A stretch of DNA of 64,000 nt, taken from positions 3,341,599-3,405,598 of the forward strand of contig CAWDJJ010000001.1 in NCBI GenBank assembly GCA_963802635.1, given 5' to 3'. Positions within the stretch are counted from its first letter, which is position 1. Each line of letters begins with the position of its first letter. The translations under genes were made by a program, and so were the position numbers. This stretch comes from CAVTLG01 sp963802635. GTDB lineage: Bacteria; Chloroflexota; Ktedonobacteria; Ktedonobacterales; Ktedonobacteraceae. Shown piece after piece: positions 18,983 to 30,900 of this stretch. The notes beneath the pieces were generated by a model, which saw only the letters and a list, made by a program, of their open reading frames with translations, was not told the DNA's origin and ran no database searches.

Positions 18983-19244
18983 CAGTTTCCTTCTCTTCCA
19001 TCCCTCCATCGCCTCACATATGTTATAATTCTCACAACAGCAAACTCTTCAAGTGATGCGCAAATGTGTATAGAGGAACGATTTATCAACTCTGGTACTC
19101 CTGCAAAGGGGACGATGCTTTGTCCCTTCGCCTTTTCACTCTCACGCAAAGGAGTTGATCCTTAACGGTTGTCCTCTTGTGGCTCACTGCACGACAGCTT
19201 CTGCGCAGCTGACAGAGAGCAGATCAGACATCTTAGGGTGAACA
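18983..19244 (+). promoter_or_regulatory. Type-1 promoter and leader of giant gene C
   Basis: Third copy of the A/B leader, with extended -10 TG-T-TATAAT at 19021-19029. The leader peptide frame is disrupted here (it ends early, at about 19164), and one arm of the CCTTTTCA hairpin is changed, so only the shorter CCTTT/AAAGG pairing remains. Confidence 0.62.
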
Positions 19245-22200
19245 ATGACACGAGAAACACGAGGACATGCTCCATCAACAGATACAGTAAGTTCAGAAAG
19301 CACAACGTTTTCACGAGGCACAACGCTTTCACGAAGCACAACGCTTTCACTAGATACAACATTTTCACCAGACACAACGTCACGAGACATAGTGACCTCG
19401 CCACTTGTCGATGATTTCACCAAATTAAGGCGCTATGAGAATCGTTCACCCTCCCCCTCAGAAACTGCACCAGAATACCAGTTCCAGGGGTTTTCAGATA
19501 TCGACAATCCAAAGATCCCTGAAGCGGCAAAAACGGCCATACGGGAGTGGCAAGCACAGATCCGCCAGTACCAAAAACTTCTGCAAGGTGTCGAGGCCAC
19601 AATCCAGAAGCTCCAAAAGCACGAAGTTAAGCTTCAGGATCAGATCACCGCGAGCAAAGAGGCGATGAGAGAAGCGACGCTTCTCTTCAAAGCTCAACAC
19701 AAGGAACTCATAGAGACTGCCACAACACACGACAACGTCTCTGCCGAGGCACTTCGAAAACCTGCAAGCAGGGATTGCTCAGAAATCGTCAACGGAAATC
19801 GTCAAGGCATTACGACAGATCCAAACAGAACTCAAACACAGTGTGTATCCCAAGCAGCAAGAAAAAGCCAGACTCAAGGAAAAAGTCCATGCTATCGACG
19901 CATTGACCACACCAGATGATCACATCGATGGCTTGTTCCTAGAGTTTACACACAGAGATCATCAAGCACATGCCAAAGCGATGCAACACCTCGACAATAC
20001 TCTCCATAAGCGAAAAGACCAAACACTCACAGAGACAGAAATAGGTCTGGCTCTCATCCATCAAAGCGATCCCATCAGAGAAGAATATGAGGTAGCACGT
20101 CTCCAATTACGTGAAACATTAAACATCGATGGGTTATTTGAGGAAATGAGCCAAAGACCAAAAGATCCCTCGGCACTACCAGAAAGCGCGGAGCAACTTC
20201 AAGCAGAGATGGAGAGCACTCACAAAGAACTGGAGAGACTACGAGATCATTTACAACATTTGCAAAAAGAACACAACCAAATACAAAATAAGAAAACAAA
20301 AACTGCGCGCACAGTTCTTGAGGAAGTAGAAAAGACAGCAACGAGCATCAAAAAACTCGAAGGAAAACAGCTCGAGCGCATCATGAGAATAACATCCGCT
20401 GAGTATGCCACAACGTCTGATTACCCCCCATCCCTTGAAAAACTGCCGCCGGAAATACAGGAAGATGTCAAAAATATTCTGGATCATATGCGATACTCCC
20501 GGGAAGCGAGAGAACAATACGAGCAGATCATCGATCAGCAGCAAACTATCGCATCCATGACACAAGAGATCGAGACAGAAGCACCAACGTATCAAGCGCT
20601 CCAAGCCCTCCAGATCGAACAGCCAGCCCCTAAGACGGTGAAAACCTACCAGCAGGCGAAAGCCTACCATCAGCGGCTCGTACATCTCCTTCCCACCGAC
20701 GTCCCCGAGCATATTCAGCAGACCGAGCACTGGCAGCGTTTACACCTGACCTACGCTGATTACGAACGTCAGAGAAACCGAAAGACATATGCAAGGCAAC
20801 AAGAAAGAGCTTTCACTGTCCTCAAAGAGTCATTTTTCAAGGAATATATAGAATTGGGAGATCCAGCCGATCAAAACCTCATAGCCCCCCAGATCGAACA
20901 GCAGGCCCCCAACGAAACTGCGGAAGCCTACCATCAACGGCTCGTGAACCTGCTCCCCCACGACATCCCCCCGTACATTCAGAGCACAGAGCACTGGCGG
21001 CTTCTACACCTGACCTACGCTGATTACGCACAAAGCGATCCGCTACAGCCTGACAAATATGTTGAGATGAAGCAAAAGGCTCTCAGCAGTCTCAAGAAAT
21101 ATTTGCAGGACAGAGACCAGCTTCTCACGCATCTCCAGCTCATCGAGCAACGGAGAGAATGGAGCAAAGCAGAACAAGATCTTCCGAACATACAGAAAGA
21201 GATTGTCAACACACTGGTTGCCAACATAGATGATTACCCACTGAACACACTTTCACCGAAAATGCAAACAAAGATAAGAGGCATGCGAGACCACACGCAG
21301 TCCACCAACAAAGCCAGAAAATCTGAGGAGATCATCGATCTGCCTGAAATTCTAGCTCATATGAGGCGAGAGATAGAACCAACCTATCAGGCGCTCCAGC
21401 GTCTCACCGAGCAGCCTGCTGCCTACCAGATGGCGGAAGCCTACCATTGGTGGCTCGTGAAGCTCCTTCCCTCCAACGTCCCCGAGCATATTCGGCAGAC
21501 CAGCCAGTGGCAGCATTTACGCCTAACCTACACCGACTATCTAAGAATCGATCAGCAGAACCAGCAGAACTATATCCAGATGCAGCAAGAGGCACTCATC
21601 AGTCTCAAGCAACATCTGGAGGCTGGAGACCGACTTCTCACGGACCTCCAAGGTATCGAGGGACGGAGAAGAGCAGAACAAGATCTTTCGAACATACAGG
21701 AAGAGATCGTCAACCTCCTGGTTGCTACTATAGCTAATTCCTCACTTACAAAGCTTTCACTGGAAACGCAAACAAAGATAAGGAGCATGCGGGATCACAC
21801 GCAACCCATCAACAAAGCGAGAAAACCATACGAGGAGATCACTGACCAACAGCAGCAGCAAATGCTAGCACATGTTATGCGAGAGATCGAGACAGAAGTA
21901 CCAACGCATCAAGCGCTCCAGCGTCTCACAGGAAAGCAGGTCCCCGACGAGACAGCGGAAGCCTACCATAAGCGGCTCCTAAATCTCCTTCCTTCCGAGG
22001 TCCCTGAGCATATCCAGCAGACCGAGCAATGGCAACGTTTACATCTGACCTACGCCGATTACGTACAAAATGATCCGCAGCCACAGCCAGACCACTATGT
22101 CCAGATGAAGCAAGAGGCTCTCAGCAGCCTCAAGCAACATCTGCAGGACAGAGACCAGCTTCCGACACGTCTCCAAGAACTCGAGAACGGGAGAACAGAC

Positions 22201-24477
22201 AACCAAGAAGTTCTCAAGAAATTCCAAGAGCTAGAGGTAGAAGCACCCACGTATCAGGCGCTCCAGCGTCTTACGGAGCAGCAGGCCCCCTACAATACGG
22301 TGGAAGCCTACCATTGGTGGATCACGAATATCCTTCCCCCCAAGGTCCCCAAGCATATCCAGCAGACCGAGCAGTGGCAACAGTTACATCTGACCTACAC
22401 CGATTACGCACAAAGCGATTCACAGGCACAGCCAGACCACTATATCCAGATGAAGCAAGAGGCTCTCAGCAGTCTCACGAACTATCTGCAGGACAGAGAC
22501 CGGCTTTCGACACATCTCCAACACCTCGAGCAGTTGAGAGCAGAAAACCAGGAACGTCTCAGGACCATCCAATGGAATGCGCAGAATCGGAGGGCAGATA
22601 CCATCCTGAGGCACCTCCCCACTCATTATGGGAACCATACAGAGAACTGGTCCACATTCAAAAGAAGCCTGAGCGCCTATCTTTATGCACAGAGAAACAG
22701 TCAAGAGACAGAGAAGCGCTACTGGGACACCATTGCACGGAAAGGGAAAGCGATCTACCAGAAAAGAACGACTCCGACCAAATTAGATCAAGCCTTGCTG
22801 CGTGCTTACAAGACGCATCTCCTTTATAGAGAGCGCATCAGTGATCGGGAATACCAACTGTTGCAAAACGCCGCAGCCATCACAGGCCTCCCACTCGAAC
22901 AACGAGGAGAACTCGGCAAGAGCAGCGATCAGGACTATCGGTTTTCGCAAATCGTCGCAGCCATCGCAAACACCCCGATAGAACAACTCAGAGCCATCAG
23001 CGAGAGCAGTCATTGGGAATATCGGTTCTCGAAAAACGTCGAAGTCCTCACAGGCCTCCCACTCGAACAACTCAGAGCCATCAGCGAGAGCAGTCGTTGG
23101 GAATATCGGTTTTCGCAAGACGTCGCAGTTCTCACAGATATCCCGCAAGAACAGCGAAGAGCACTCAGCGAGATCAGCAATGATACCACTCGCACACTCT
23201 TAGAGCGAGCCACTCAGATGAAGAGTTTACTCTCCGAAATAAGAGAGGGGCTGCAAACACGCATACATACCCTCAAGGACGAGATCACCGCCAACCGCAC
23301 CACCTCAAGGATAGCGGCCCAACTTGTTACCACGATGCGCTCCCAGAAAGAGAGAGCCACAGAGCACAAACAAAAAGAAGAAAAGCTGCATGAAACGCAA
23401 AAAAATATACAAGCAGCAAAAAATCTATACGCTGATCTTGGTCAGAATATTTCAACAATTGAAGCATATATCAATAAAACACAAAAGAGTATGGAGAAAG
23501 AGTTAGCTAGGATTGTTGGCAAGCGGGAAAAAGCATTGCAGGAAAGTAGGAATAATATACAAAAGCTTAGGAAAAAGACTGAGAAGGAACTTCTCAATGC
23601 ATTAAACAAAAAAACATACAAAGAGTTTTTGGAATCACTAGCGGCTAAAGAAAAGCAATTAGCCTATTTTGACTCACGAATTGCTGAAAGCGAAAAAACA
23701 TTGAGAAATCTAGAAACATCAGGAAGTCCTGAATATTCAAAATATTCAGAAGATCTTATAAGTCGTTTCCAAGAGAAAATTGACAAAAGCTCCCTTGAAC
23801 TTAATGAAGAAGAACTCGATACTATACGACAGTTCTCGAGAGATCATGATTTGCCAATTGATGCTTATATACAACATCTACCTGAGTACATCGTAAGTGA
23901 AAATGATGTTGAAGCTCATATCAATAATATGGAACTCATGTATATACAAACGCTTAATTTTGTTAAAAATCAAGTGGAAGAGCCTCGATTATTTTTACAT
24001 GCACTAGGAATAGATAGATATTCTACGACACACACCCCATCCGAGGAAGAAAGAGCAATTTTACACAAGACCTACAATCGCATCCGAGGATGGATTGCAG
24101 AGGATCCTGCTTACAAGCTTCGAACTCAAGAGAAGCTCATAAATCTTTTCGATGCAATATCTTTCGGACAATATACGAATAGGCGATTTACTAAAGTATT
24201 GGAGTCAAAAAAAGCGGAACATGACCGTCTTCATGACCAGGCGACTCAGAAAAAAGAAACGGATGCAAAATCAAAGGCGAAACTCGTAGAAGAGGTTGAA
24301 AAAATGCAGAAAGACAAGGAGCAGATTGAAAAAATGAGGGAAGAACTTAGACGAAACATTGATGCATATCAAAATATATATAAAGAAGAAGAAGAAGAAG
24401 ATTTCGCAATATTATCAAAGCAAATAGACAATATAAAAGAAGAAATAGCGTCTCTACATCCAATTGACACTAAATAA
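19245..24477 (+). CDS. Giant modular coiled-coil repeat protein C (one frameshift)
   Basis: About 1,740 codons, the longest paralogue. The first 170 codons closely follow A (Ser/Thr-rich start, FSDIDNPKIPEAAKTAI block). At about 19757 one extra base relative to A (CTTCGAAAACC against CTCGGAAACC) shifts the frame; reading resumes in frame to 24477. Five large VPEHIQQT-type modules are present, one of them replaced by an RNRKTYARQQ variant. Four copies of the 28-residue repeat follow, at an exact 84-bp period. The C-terminal tail contains SEKTLRNLETSGS and ESKKAEHDRL around a segment unlike A or B. The frameshift may be a sequencing error because the remaining 1,540 codons are open. Function unknown. 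Confidence 0.82.
19302..19388 (+). repeat. 18-bp in-frame tandem repeat in the N-terminus of gene C
   Basis: Four 18-bp units (19302, 19320, 19338, 19356) beginning ACAACG or ACAACA plus a 15-bp terminal unit. They encode TT-F/L-S-x-x repeats. The position matches the repeat in A but the unit sequence differs, so it arose or was homogenised independently. Confidence 0.82.
22897..23172 (+). repeat. 84-bp tandem repeats encoding 28-residue units in gene C
   Basis: GAACAAC or GAACAGC landmarks fall at 22897, 22981, 23065 and 23149, an exact 84-bp period. The middle units share the stretch EQLRAISESS followed by WEYRFS. Paralogues carry one (A) to about four (D, E) such units, so copy number varies in this part of the family. 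Confidence 0.85.
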
Positions 24478-24518
24478 GTACATGATAGCATACACGAGGC
24501 AGTTATCGAGTGCCAGGC

Positions 24519-24550
24519 AATGCCATTGACAAGATATGGCGTTTCTTTAC
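24519..24550 (+). terminator. Conserved terminator-like hairpin after gene C
   Basis: AATGCCAT (24519-24526) with ATGGCGTT (24536-24543), then TCTTTAC; same element as after A and D. Confidence 0.6.
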
Positions 24551-24643
24551 TTCCAACCTGGAGAACGAGTGAGCTTTCCTCCTTTTGAGTCAACCTCAAG
24601 ATAACCAGTTTCCTTCTCTTCCATCCCTCCATCGCCTCACAAG

Positions 24644-24686
24644 AGAGCCATTAGAAACTCAGCTTCTTAACCCCATGGCTCTTTTT
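24644..24686 (+). terminator. Hairpin at the left edge of the rph insert
   Basis: AGAGCCAT (24644-24651) pairs with ATGGCTCT (24675-24682) across a 23-nt loop and is followed by TTTT. It begins directly where homology to the array spacer ends (24640), so it belongs to the inserted segment and would stop readthrough from gene C. Confidence 0.45.
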
Positions 24687-24883
24687 CCCAATTTGCTTGC
24701 CCATTTTTCAAGAACCTGGGCTTGTTTCTCATGAGAGGATGGTTCCGAAGCACTGCACTCACTTACTTGTCGGTAAGCAGCAAGTGCTTCCTCGTATCTT
24801 TCTTCGCAGTATTCTGACAATATATCGAGAGCATTTCCAAACCGAGGGAACATGAGGAAATGCTCTCTCAATGGGGTCACCAT
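24659..24883 (-). CDS. Hypothetical 74-residue protein downstream of rph
   Basis: Open frame 24 nt after the rph stop on the same strand. The peptide is helical and rich in Glu, Ala and Lys (ILSEYCEERYEEALAAYRQ) with no recognised family. Its ribosome-binding site is poor (GGGGAAG about 13 nt upstream) and its 3' end lies in the hairpin at 24644-24686. It could be a fragment brought in with rph or a chance frame. Confidence 0.3.
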   Translation of the reverse strand: MVTPLREHFLMFPRFGNALDILSEYCEERYEEALAAYRQVSECSASEPSSHEKQAQVLEKWASKLGKRAMGLRS

Positions 24884-24906
24884 ATGAAGATAACAACTTC
24901 CCCACT

Positions 24907-27519
24907 TTATAGGATTTCTACATAGCCTTCCGTTCCATTAACCCGGATTCTCTGTCCGTCATTGATCAGCTTGGTGGCATTTTCTACGTTTACTACTGCA
25001 GGTAAACCATATTCACGTGCGATAACTGCTCCATGGGTCATCAGTCCACCAACTTCGGTGACGAGGCCTTTTATGGAGACAAACAATGGTGTCCAGCTAG
25101 GGTCAGTAAAGGAGGTGACTAATATATCTCCATCTTCTAGATCAGCATCTTCCATGTGTAAGATGACACGTGCTCGTCCCTCTATAACTCCGGAAGAAAC
25201 AGGGAGACCTACAAGAGCTTCGGCTGGGAGATGTTCTCGTTTGTACTCACCCGCAATGATTTCACCATCAGACGTGATAACACGTGGGGGAGTGAGTTTT
25301 TTATATAATTTGTACGCGTCTTTTCGTTTGCTGATGATCTGGTCATCCAGTTTCTTTGTGCGTACGACTTCGCGAAGTTCTTGAAAAGTGAGAGCGTAGA
25401 TATCTTCTTTTTCATGAAGAACGTTGGCTTGTACGAGTTGTTCGGCTTCTTTCAGTAAAGCCTGCTTATAAACGAAGTAGCGATGAACCATGCCGTATTT
25501 TGGATATTCACGATACCCGATGAAATTCCGGATGAGACTGATCATTCGTTTTGTCTCTTTGGCTTTTTGTTCACCATCCGGTAGCTGCCTCAATCGATCT
25601 AATAACTCTTGTTCTTTTTTCAATGCTTCCTGTCGCCCTTGCTCAAATTTCCAATTGCTGGCATGAGGCTCAAAGTTTTTGATGTTCCTAAGAATTATGG
25701 GGATAAGTGTCGTTGGTTTTTCGCTCCAACGAGTTCTCGTTATATCGATTTCCCCGGCACATCGCATTCCGTATGTGTTGAGATAAGCCTGGATGGCGTC
25801 CCGGCTTTCCTGTCCACCATCAAACTGAACCAGTTCATCCAGAAAGTTGTCATCTTTTGCATGCTGCAAGTACTCAATTACTTCTGGATAAGGGCGAATC
25901 ACATCTGCAACATCCAACAGCGCCAAACCCATTTCCGAAGTGATATTGTTGGGTACAGATTGAGAAAGCGTGTCTGCCACGTTTTTTTCACCTAACCACT
26001 CCTTCATTTTTTCATTGATCCATGATGAAGCATTCATAGCAGTCATAATCACACCAAAACCTTGCGGACCAGATAAACTCTTCTTTAATTGCTGAATGTC
26101 TTCCAAAATAAAATCAATCAGATCCGATCCTGATTTCGTTTGGATGTTTTGTTTTAGTTCTTCTATCGATGTTTCACTACGCTTGATCAAATCAGAAACG
26201 ATTGCCGGATCGTATTCGTTTAGTGTTTTATAATCCGCAAGCGACGAACCTTGATTGCTTTTACCGGGAATCTGTTCCTGCTTATCATCCGGTAGAGATT
26301 TGATAAAATCTCCCCGCCCTAAGATAGTCATGAGTGCGTCTTTTATAAGCGGATCTTTTCCCAGGACATCTACTACAATTGCTCTTCTGGCTGGTGAAGC
26401 CAGATCCTGTGTAATATCAACAAACAACCTTCCCCCAGCTGTAAACATGGGGCGTGCAGCCGTTAGCTGCCAGAAAGAGATTCCCAATGGTTTCATGGCG
26501 TCAGTCATCATTTGTTGATGACCGACAGATACATACACGTGATTTTCCTGGTCATTGGCATCAGGAATGGGGTATAAAGTAGTGATGGGTCGGCTCTGGA
26601 CAATAGAAAATGTATCATCAACCAAACACCATTCGATGTCCTGGGGACAACCGAAATGTTCTTCGATCTTTCTACCTATGCGCTCAAGCTGCAAAATCTG
26701 CTCATCCGTCAGCACTTGCCTATTCTGCCTCTCAGGCTCAATCTCCTGTTCTTTCGTACCGCCATCTTTCAAAGCATACATAGCCAATTTCTTGGTGGAT
26801 ATCTTCTTATCGATAACCTTGCCGTTACGCACTTTATAGATATCCGCATTCACCAGGCCGGAGACCAAAGCCTCACCAAGTCCGAAGCTGGCATCAATGG
26901 ATAACAGCTTCCTATGAGAAGTGACGGGATCGGCAGTAAACACAATTCCTGCCGCCTGCGGGAAGACCATCTTCTGAACAACCACAGAGAGGTAGACTTT
27001 ACGGTGGTCGAAGCCGTTTTGAAGCCGGTAAATTACTGCCCTCTCGGTAAAGAGCGATGCCCAGCACTTGCTGATATGCTTTAGGATTGCCTCTTTTCCG
27101 ATAATGTTCAAATACGTATCCTGCTGGCCTGCAAAAGAGGCCGTCGGTAAATCCTCTGCAGTTGCGCTGGATCGTACTGCATAGGCTTTTTTTTCATCAA
27201 GCCTGGAGAGGAGGCGGGCGATCTCTTCATGAATGTCTTGAGGGATGGCTATCCCTTCGATGACCCTGCGAATCTCACCGCTAAGTTCACCGATTTTATC
27301 CCGGTCTTCCACCTTTAGAAGCGATAACTGATCAAGTAATTCGTGAATCGACGACGTTTCCCCAATGATTCTTTTAAAGGCTTCAGTAGAAATACAAAAG
27401 CCATCCGGTACACATATTCCTTCAATCTTGGAAAGTTCCCCCAGGTTCGCGCCTTTCCCCCCAACAACCATGAGTTTTGTTTTGTCAATATCCTGAAAAC
27501 CAAGGACAAAGGAACTCAT
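24907..27519 (-). CDS. rph: Rifampicin phosphotransferase (rifamycin-inactivating)
   Basis: An 870-residue enzyme that transfers the beta-phosphate of ATP to rifamycins, conferring resistance. Order: N-terminal ATP-grasp-like domain (VGGKGANLGELSKI, about 19-32; AVRSSATAEDLPTASFAGQQ, about 113-132; IEWCLVDDTFSIVQSRPITT), a central rifamycin-binding domain (about 325-750), and a C-terminal swivelling phosphohistidine domain with GGLMTHGAVIAREYGLPAV (His about 823). The length and the absence of a C-terminal PEP/pyruvate-binding barrel separate it from PEP synthase and PPDK. The frame is intact. The gene lies antisense to the giant-gene array and interrupts the C-D spacer. The ATG at 27519 has AAAGGAGG 7 nt upstream. 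Confidence 0.92.
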   Translation of the reverse strand: MSSFVLGFQDIDKTKLMVVGGKGANLGELSKIEGICVPDGFCISTEAFKRIIGETSSIHELLDQLSLLKVEDRDKIGELSGEIRRVIEGIAIPQDIHEEIARLLSRLDEKKAYAVRSSATAEDLPTASFAGQQDTYLNIIGKEAILKHISKCWASLFTERAVIYRLQNGFDHRKVYLSVVVQKMVFPQAAGIVFTADPVTSHRKLLSIDASFGLGEALVSGLVNADIYKVRNGKVIDKKISTKKLAMYALKDGGTKEQEIEPERQNRQVLTDEQILQLERIGRKIEEHFGCPQDIEWCLVDDTFSIVQSRPITTLYPIPDANDQENHVYVSVGHQQMMTDAMKPLGISFWQLTAARPMFTAGGRLFVDITQDLASPARRAIVVDVLGKDPLIKDALMTILGRGDFIKSLPDDKQEQIPGKSNQGSSLADYKTLNEYDPAIVSDLIKRSETSIEELKQNIQTKSGSDLIDFILEDIQQLKKSLSGPQGFGVIMTAMNASSWINEKMKEWLGEKNVADTLSQSVPNNITSEMGLALLDVADVIRPYPEVIEYLQHAKDDNFLDELVQFDGGQESRDAIQAYLNTYGMRCAGEIDITRTRWSEKPTTLIPIILRNIKNFEPHASNWKFEQGRQEALKKEQELLDRLRQLPDGEQKAKETKRMISLIRNFIGYREYPKYGMVHRYFVYKQALLKEAEQLVQANVLHEKEDIYALTFQELREVVRTKKLDDQIISKRKDAYKLYKKLTPPRVITSDGEIIAGEYKREHLPAEALVGLPVSSGVIEGRARVILHMEDADLEDGDILVTSFTDPSWTPLFVSIKGLVTEVGGLMTHGAVIAREYGLPAVVNVENATKLINDGQRIRVNGTEGYVEIL

Positions 27520-27780
27520 ACGTTTCCCTCCTTTAATAGAACAGATTGCTCGCTTGCCGCCATAACTTCTCTTCTCCTTTCATCTCTCGGTGACTCCTTT
27601 CGCGCACGACGAGGGTCTGGCACACGTCTGATGAAGCACGTGCTTTTTGAGCACAAACACGAGCGGTCTCTTTGCTCAAAGGAGAGATTTCACCGCAGGT
27701 GCGCCAGAGTGGCGTCGCTTCCGCCTGAGTATAGGGGAAAGGACGCCAAAAAAAATCGTCCAAAAAGGCAGTGTGCAAGT
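27520..27780 (-). promoter_or_regulatory. Structured leader region of rph
   Basis: The 260-nt upstream region has several inverted repeats on the minus strand. One runs GCGGT...TCTCT / AGAGA-CCGC (27663-27696, bulged), a GTGC-N7-GCAC hairpin lies about 27629-27643, and GGACG-N11-CGTCC is further upstream at about 27740-27763. A possible -10 (TATACT) is near 27730. No T-box consensus and no actinobacterial-type rifamycin-associated palindrome were found. An attenuating leader is possible but unproven. Confidence 0.35.
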
Positions 27781-27870
27781 AGACAGGAGGTGATACAATA
27801 AAAGTGGGAAAGAATGGACTCGTTTTTGAACTCAGAGAACCTGATCCTGCCCCGGATTTGTGGAGGAGTG

Positions 27871-27961
27871 AAATCTTAGTAGGTATCCTCTTCCGACTGG
27901 TAGTGGGATACTTTCGGCACCGCCTATCGCAAGCACAGATCAGACCATTTCGGGGTGAGTC
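27871..27961 (+). promoter_or_regulatory. Truncated type-2 leader of giant gene D
   Basis: From AATCTTAGTAGGTATCC onward it matches the leaders of E and F, including GGGGTGAGTC just before the ATG. The TATGCTATAAT box seen in E and F is replaced by sequence ending TGAAAT, because homology stops at the edge of the rph segment. D may therefore lack its ancestral promoter. Confidence 0.6.
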
Positions 27962-30900
27962 ATGCCATCAGAACTATCAACAACACGACTTGAAACATCA
28001 AGACCTCGATCCAATACACTCAACTCAGACGATTTCACACAGAGAAGGTTCCGTGAGAATCGTCCTTCCATTTCCCATGAAACGCTTCTCGCATACCAGT
28101 TTCCGGGCTTTTCCGATACCGCCCATCCAACCATCCCCGAAGCCGCCAAAACGGCGATGCGTCAGTGCCAAGAACAACTCCAGCACCACCAGGCCCACCT
28201 GGCAACTCTCCAGATCACACTTGAGCGCCTCCAGACTCACGAAGAAACCCTTCAGAGCCACATCGCAGCGAGCATAGATGCGCGTCGACAAATACAACAA
28301 CACTTCCAGGATCTCTACCACGACCTCCTCACGACGGCCACAGCCCACGAAAATGTCTCCACCAGCGCTCTCGAACTCCTCAAAACCCGCGTTGCCCTCC
28401 AGCAGACCACCGGGACCATCGCCGCATTACGCTACCTCCAAACCGAACTCAAACGCAGCACACGCTCCATGCGGAAAGAGAAAGCCGAACTCCAGCCGCA
28501 AGTCCCTGCTATCAGGGCATTGACCGCAGGGGATGGCGGCAGCGACGATGAACCCAGTGATGTTATCAACAGAGATCATCAAGTAGATGCCGATCTCATA
28601 CACTACCTCGACACCCATCCCTCTGCTCGAAAAGATCAAACGTGCACACAGGCAGAAATCGATCAGGCATTCAGCTACCAAAGAACTCTCATCCGAGGAA
28701 AATATGAGGCCGCACGTCTCCGCTTACGTGAAAAATTAGACATCGATGGACTCTTTGAAGCAATGAGCAAAAGACAAGCAGAAAGAGAGGAGCAACCGCA
28801 AGCAGAGATGCAGAGTACCCAAGGGGAATTAGAAAAGATAGGAACGAGCATCGAGGAACGAGAAAGGAAACAGCTCGAAGCGCATGGAGAGAATCATATC
28901 CGAGCAGTTCGCCGGGACGTCTGATTACCCCCCCTCCCTGGAAAAACTTCCACCGGAACTCCACGAAGATGTCAAACACATTCTGGATGAGATGCGATGT
29001 CGCCAGCAAGCCAGAGACCACTACACGGCCATCATCGATCAGCAGCACATTTTCCCTCCCATTCTCCGCGAGATCGAGTCAGAAGCATCAACGTATCAAG
29101 CGCTCACAGCACTCCAGATCGAGCAGGCTCCCAACGAGACCGCCGAAGCATTCCATCAGCGACTCATGGACTCGCTGCCCCACGACGTTCCCAAGCATAT
29201 CCAGCAGACCACCGAGTGGCAGCAGTTACAGCTGACTTACGACGAGTACGCACGCCAGAGGAGCCGCAAGCAATATGCAACGAAGCTGAAAAACTCGTTC
29301 ATCCAACTCAAGCCCTATCTCCAGTTCTCTCAAGCCAACTCAGAGACATCAGCCGTCTCAGCCTATCCTTTGCCCGATGATTCCCAGATCGAGCAGGCCC
29401 CCAACGAGAGCGTCAAAGCATACCATCAGCGGCTCCTCCGCCTGCTTCCCCACGATGCCCCTGACGATATTCAGCACATGGAGTATTGGCAGAATATACA
29501 ACGGACCTATGACCAGTTCGCACGCATCGATCCGCCGCGCCCAGAAAAATATGTCCTGATGAAGCAAGAGGCTCTCAGCAGTCTCAAGGACTCTCTGCAG
29601 GCCAGAGACGAGCTTCTCACGCATCTGCAAGAGATCGAAGAATGGAAAAGAGCAGAACGAGAGCTTCCCACCATACAGCAAGAGATTGTCGATCTCCTCG
29701 TTGCCCACATATCTGCTTCCTCACTGCAAAAGCTTTCACCGGAAGCTCAAACCATGATCAGAGCCAGACGCGATCATAGGCAGCCCACCAGCACTGCGAG
29801 TAAAGTAGACCAGAAGATACCTGACACCGACCAGCGGCAAATGATCGCGCATACGATGCAAGAGCTAGAGACAGAAGCACCTCTCTATAGAAACCTCCAG
29901 TCGCCTGCCGTCTACCAGATGGAGGAAGCCTACCATTGGTGGTTGATACACCTGCTTCCCCCCAATGTCCCTGAGCATATTCAGCAGACCACCGAGTGGC
30001 AGCAGTTACGTTTGACCTACAATGATTACCTAAAAACCCATGAGCCGAACCCACAGCACTATATCCAGATACAGCAAGAGGCACTTACCAGCCTCAAGGA
30101 CTCTCTGCAGGCCAGAGACCAGCTTTTCACGCATCTCCAAGGAATCGAGGGAAAGAGAAGAACAGAACAAGATCTCCTGGAAACACAGCAAAAGATTGTC
30201 AGTCTCCTCTCTGATCCTTCACTGCAAAAGCTTTCGCAGACAGTACGAGCACAGCTAGAAAACATGCCCAAGACCAATGAAGCAAGCGCTCCATCGCTGG
30301 AACTCACCTACGAGCAGTTGCAACTGATACTCCAAATAACGCAAGAGATCGAAGAAGAAACACCCACCTACTTGGCGCTCCAGGATTTCACAAGCCAGAG
30401 GTTCTCCAAAGAGACGCCGAAGGAATGCCATCAGCGGCTCACGCCGCTCCTTTCCTCCAGGGTTCCCCGGCATATTTGGCAGACCGAGCAGTGGCAGATG
30501 TTACGTTTGACCCACTTCCGGTACAAACAAAGCTATCCACAAGCACGGCCAGAGAGCTATATCACGATGAAGCAAGCGACAGCCATGAGCATCAAGCAGG
30601 ACCTAGAGCGCAGAAACCAGCTTCTTACGTATCTCGAAGACTTCATCCAGTGGAGAAGAGAAAACCAAGAACTTCTCCAGACCTTCCAACAGCGAGAGAC
30701 AGAAGCACCTATCTATGCGGCGCTTCAGCGTCTTACGAAGCAACAAGTCCCCGACCAGATGGGGGAAGCCTACCATTGGTGGATCATGAATCTCCTTTCC
30801 TCCGAGGTCCCCGCGCATATTCAGCAGACCGACCAGTGGCAACAGGTACAGCAGACCTACGCCGAGTATGCACAAAGCCATCCGCAAGCACCGCCAGACA

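Noticed and set aside
19104..19164. Leader peptide gene before C
   Set aside because: The counterpart of the A/B frame is shifted after about 10 codons and stops early, so it was not listed as a gene.
24907..27519. Phosphoenolpyruvate synthase or pyruvate phosphate dikinase
   Set aside because: ATP-grasp and phosphohistidine domains are shared, but the protein ends directly after the phosphohistidine domain, has no C-terminal PEP/pyruvate barrel, and its length (870) fits rifampicin phosphotransferase.
27520..27780. T-box riboswitch upstream of rph
   Set aside because: Hairpins are present but no T-box bulge consensus or specifier-type stem was found.
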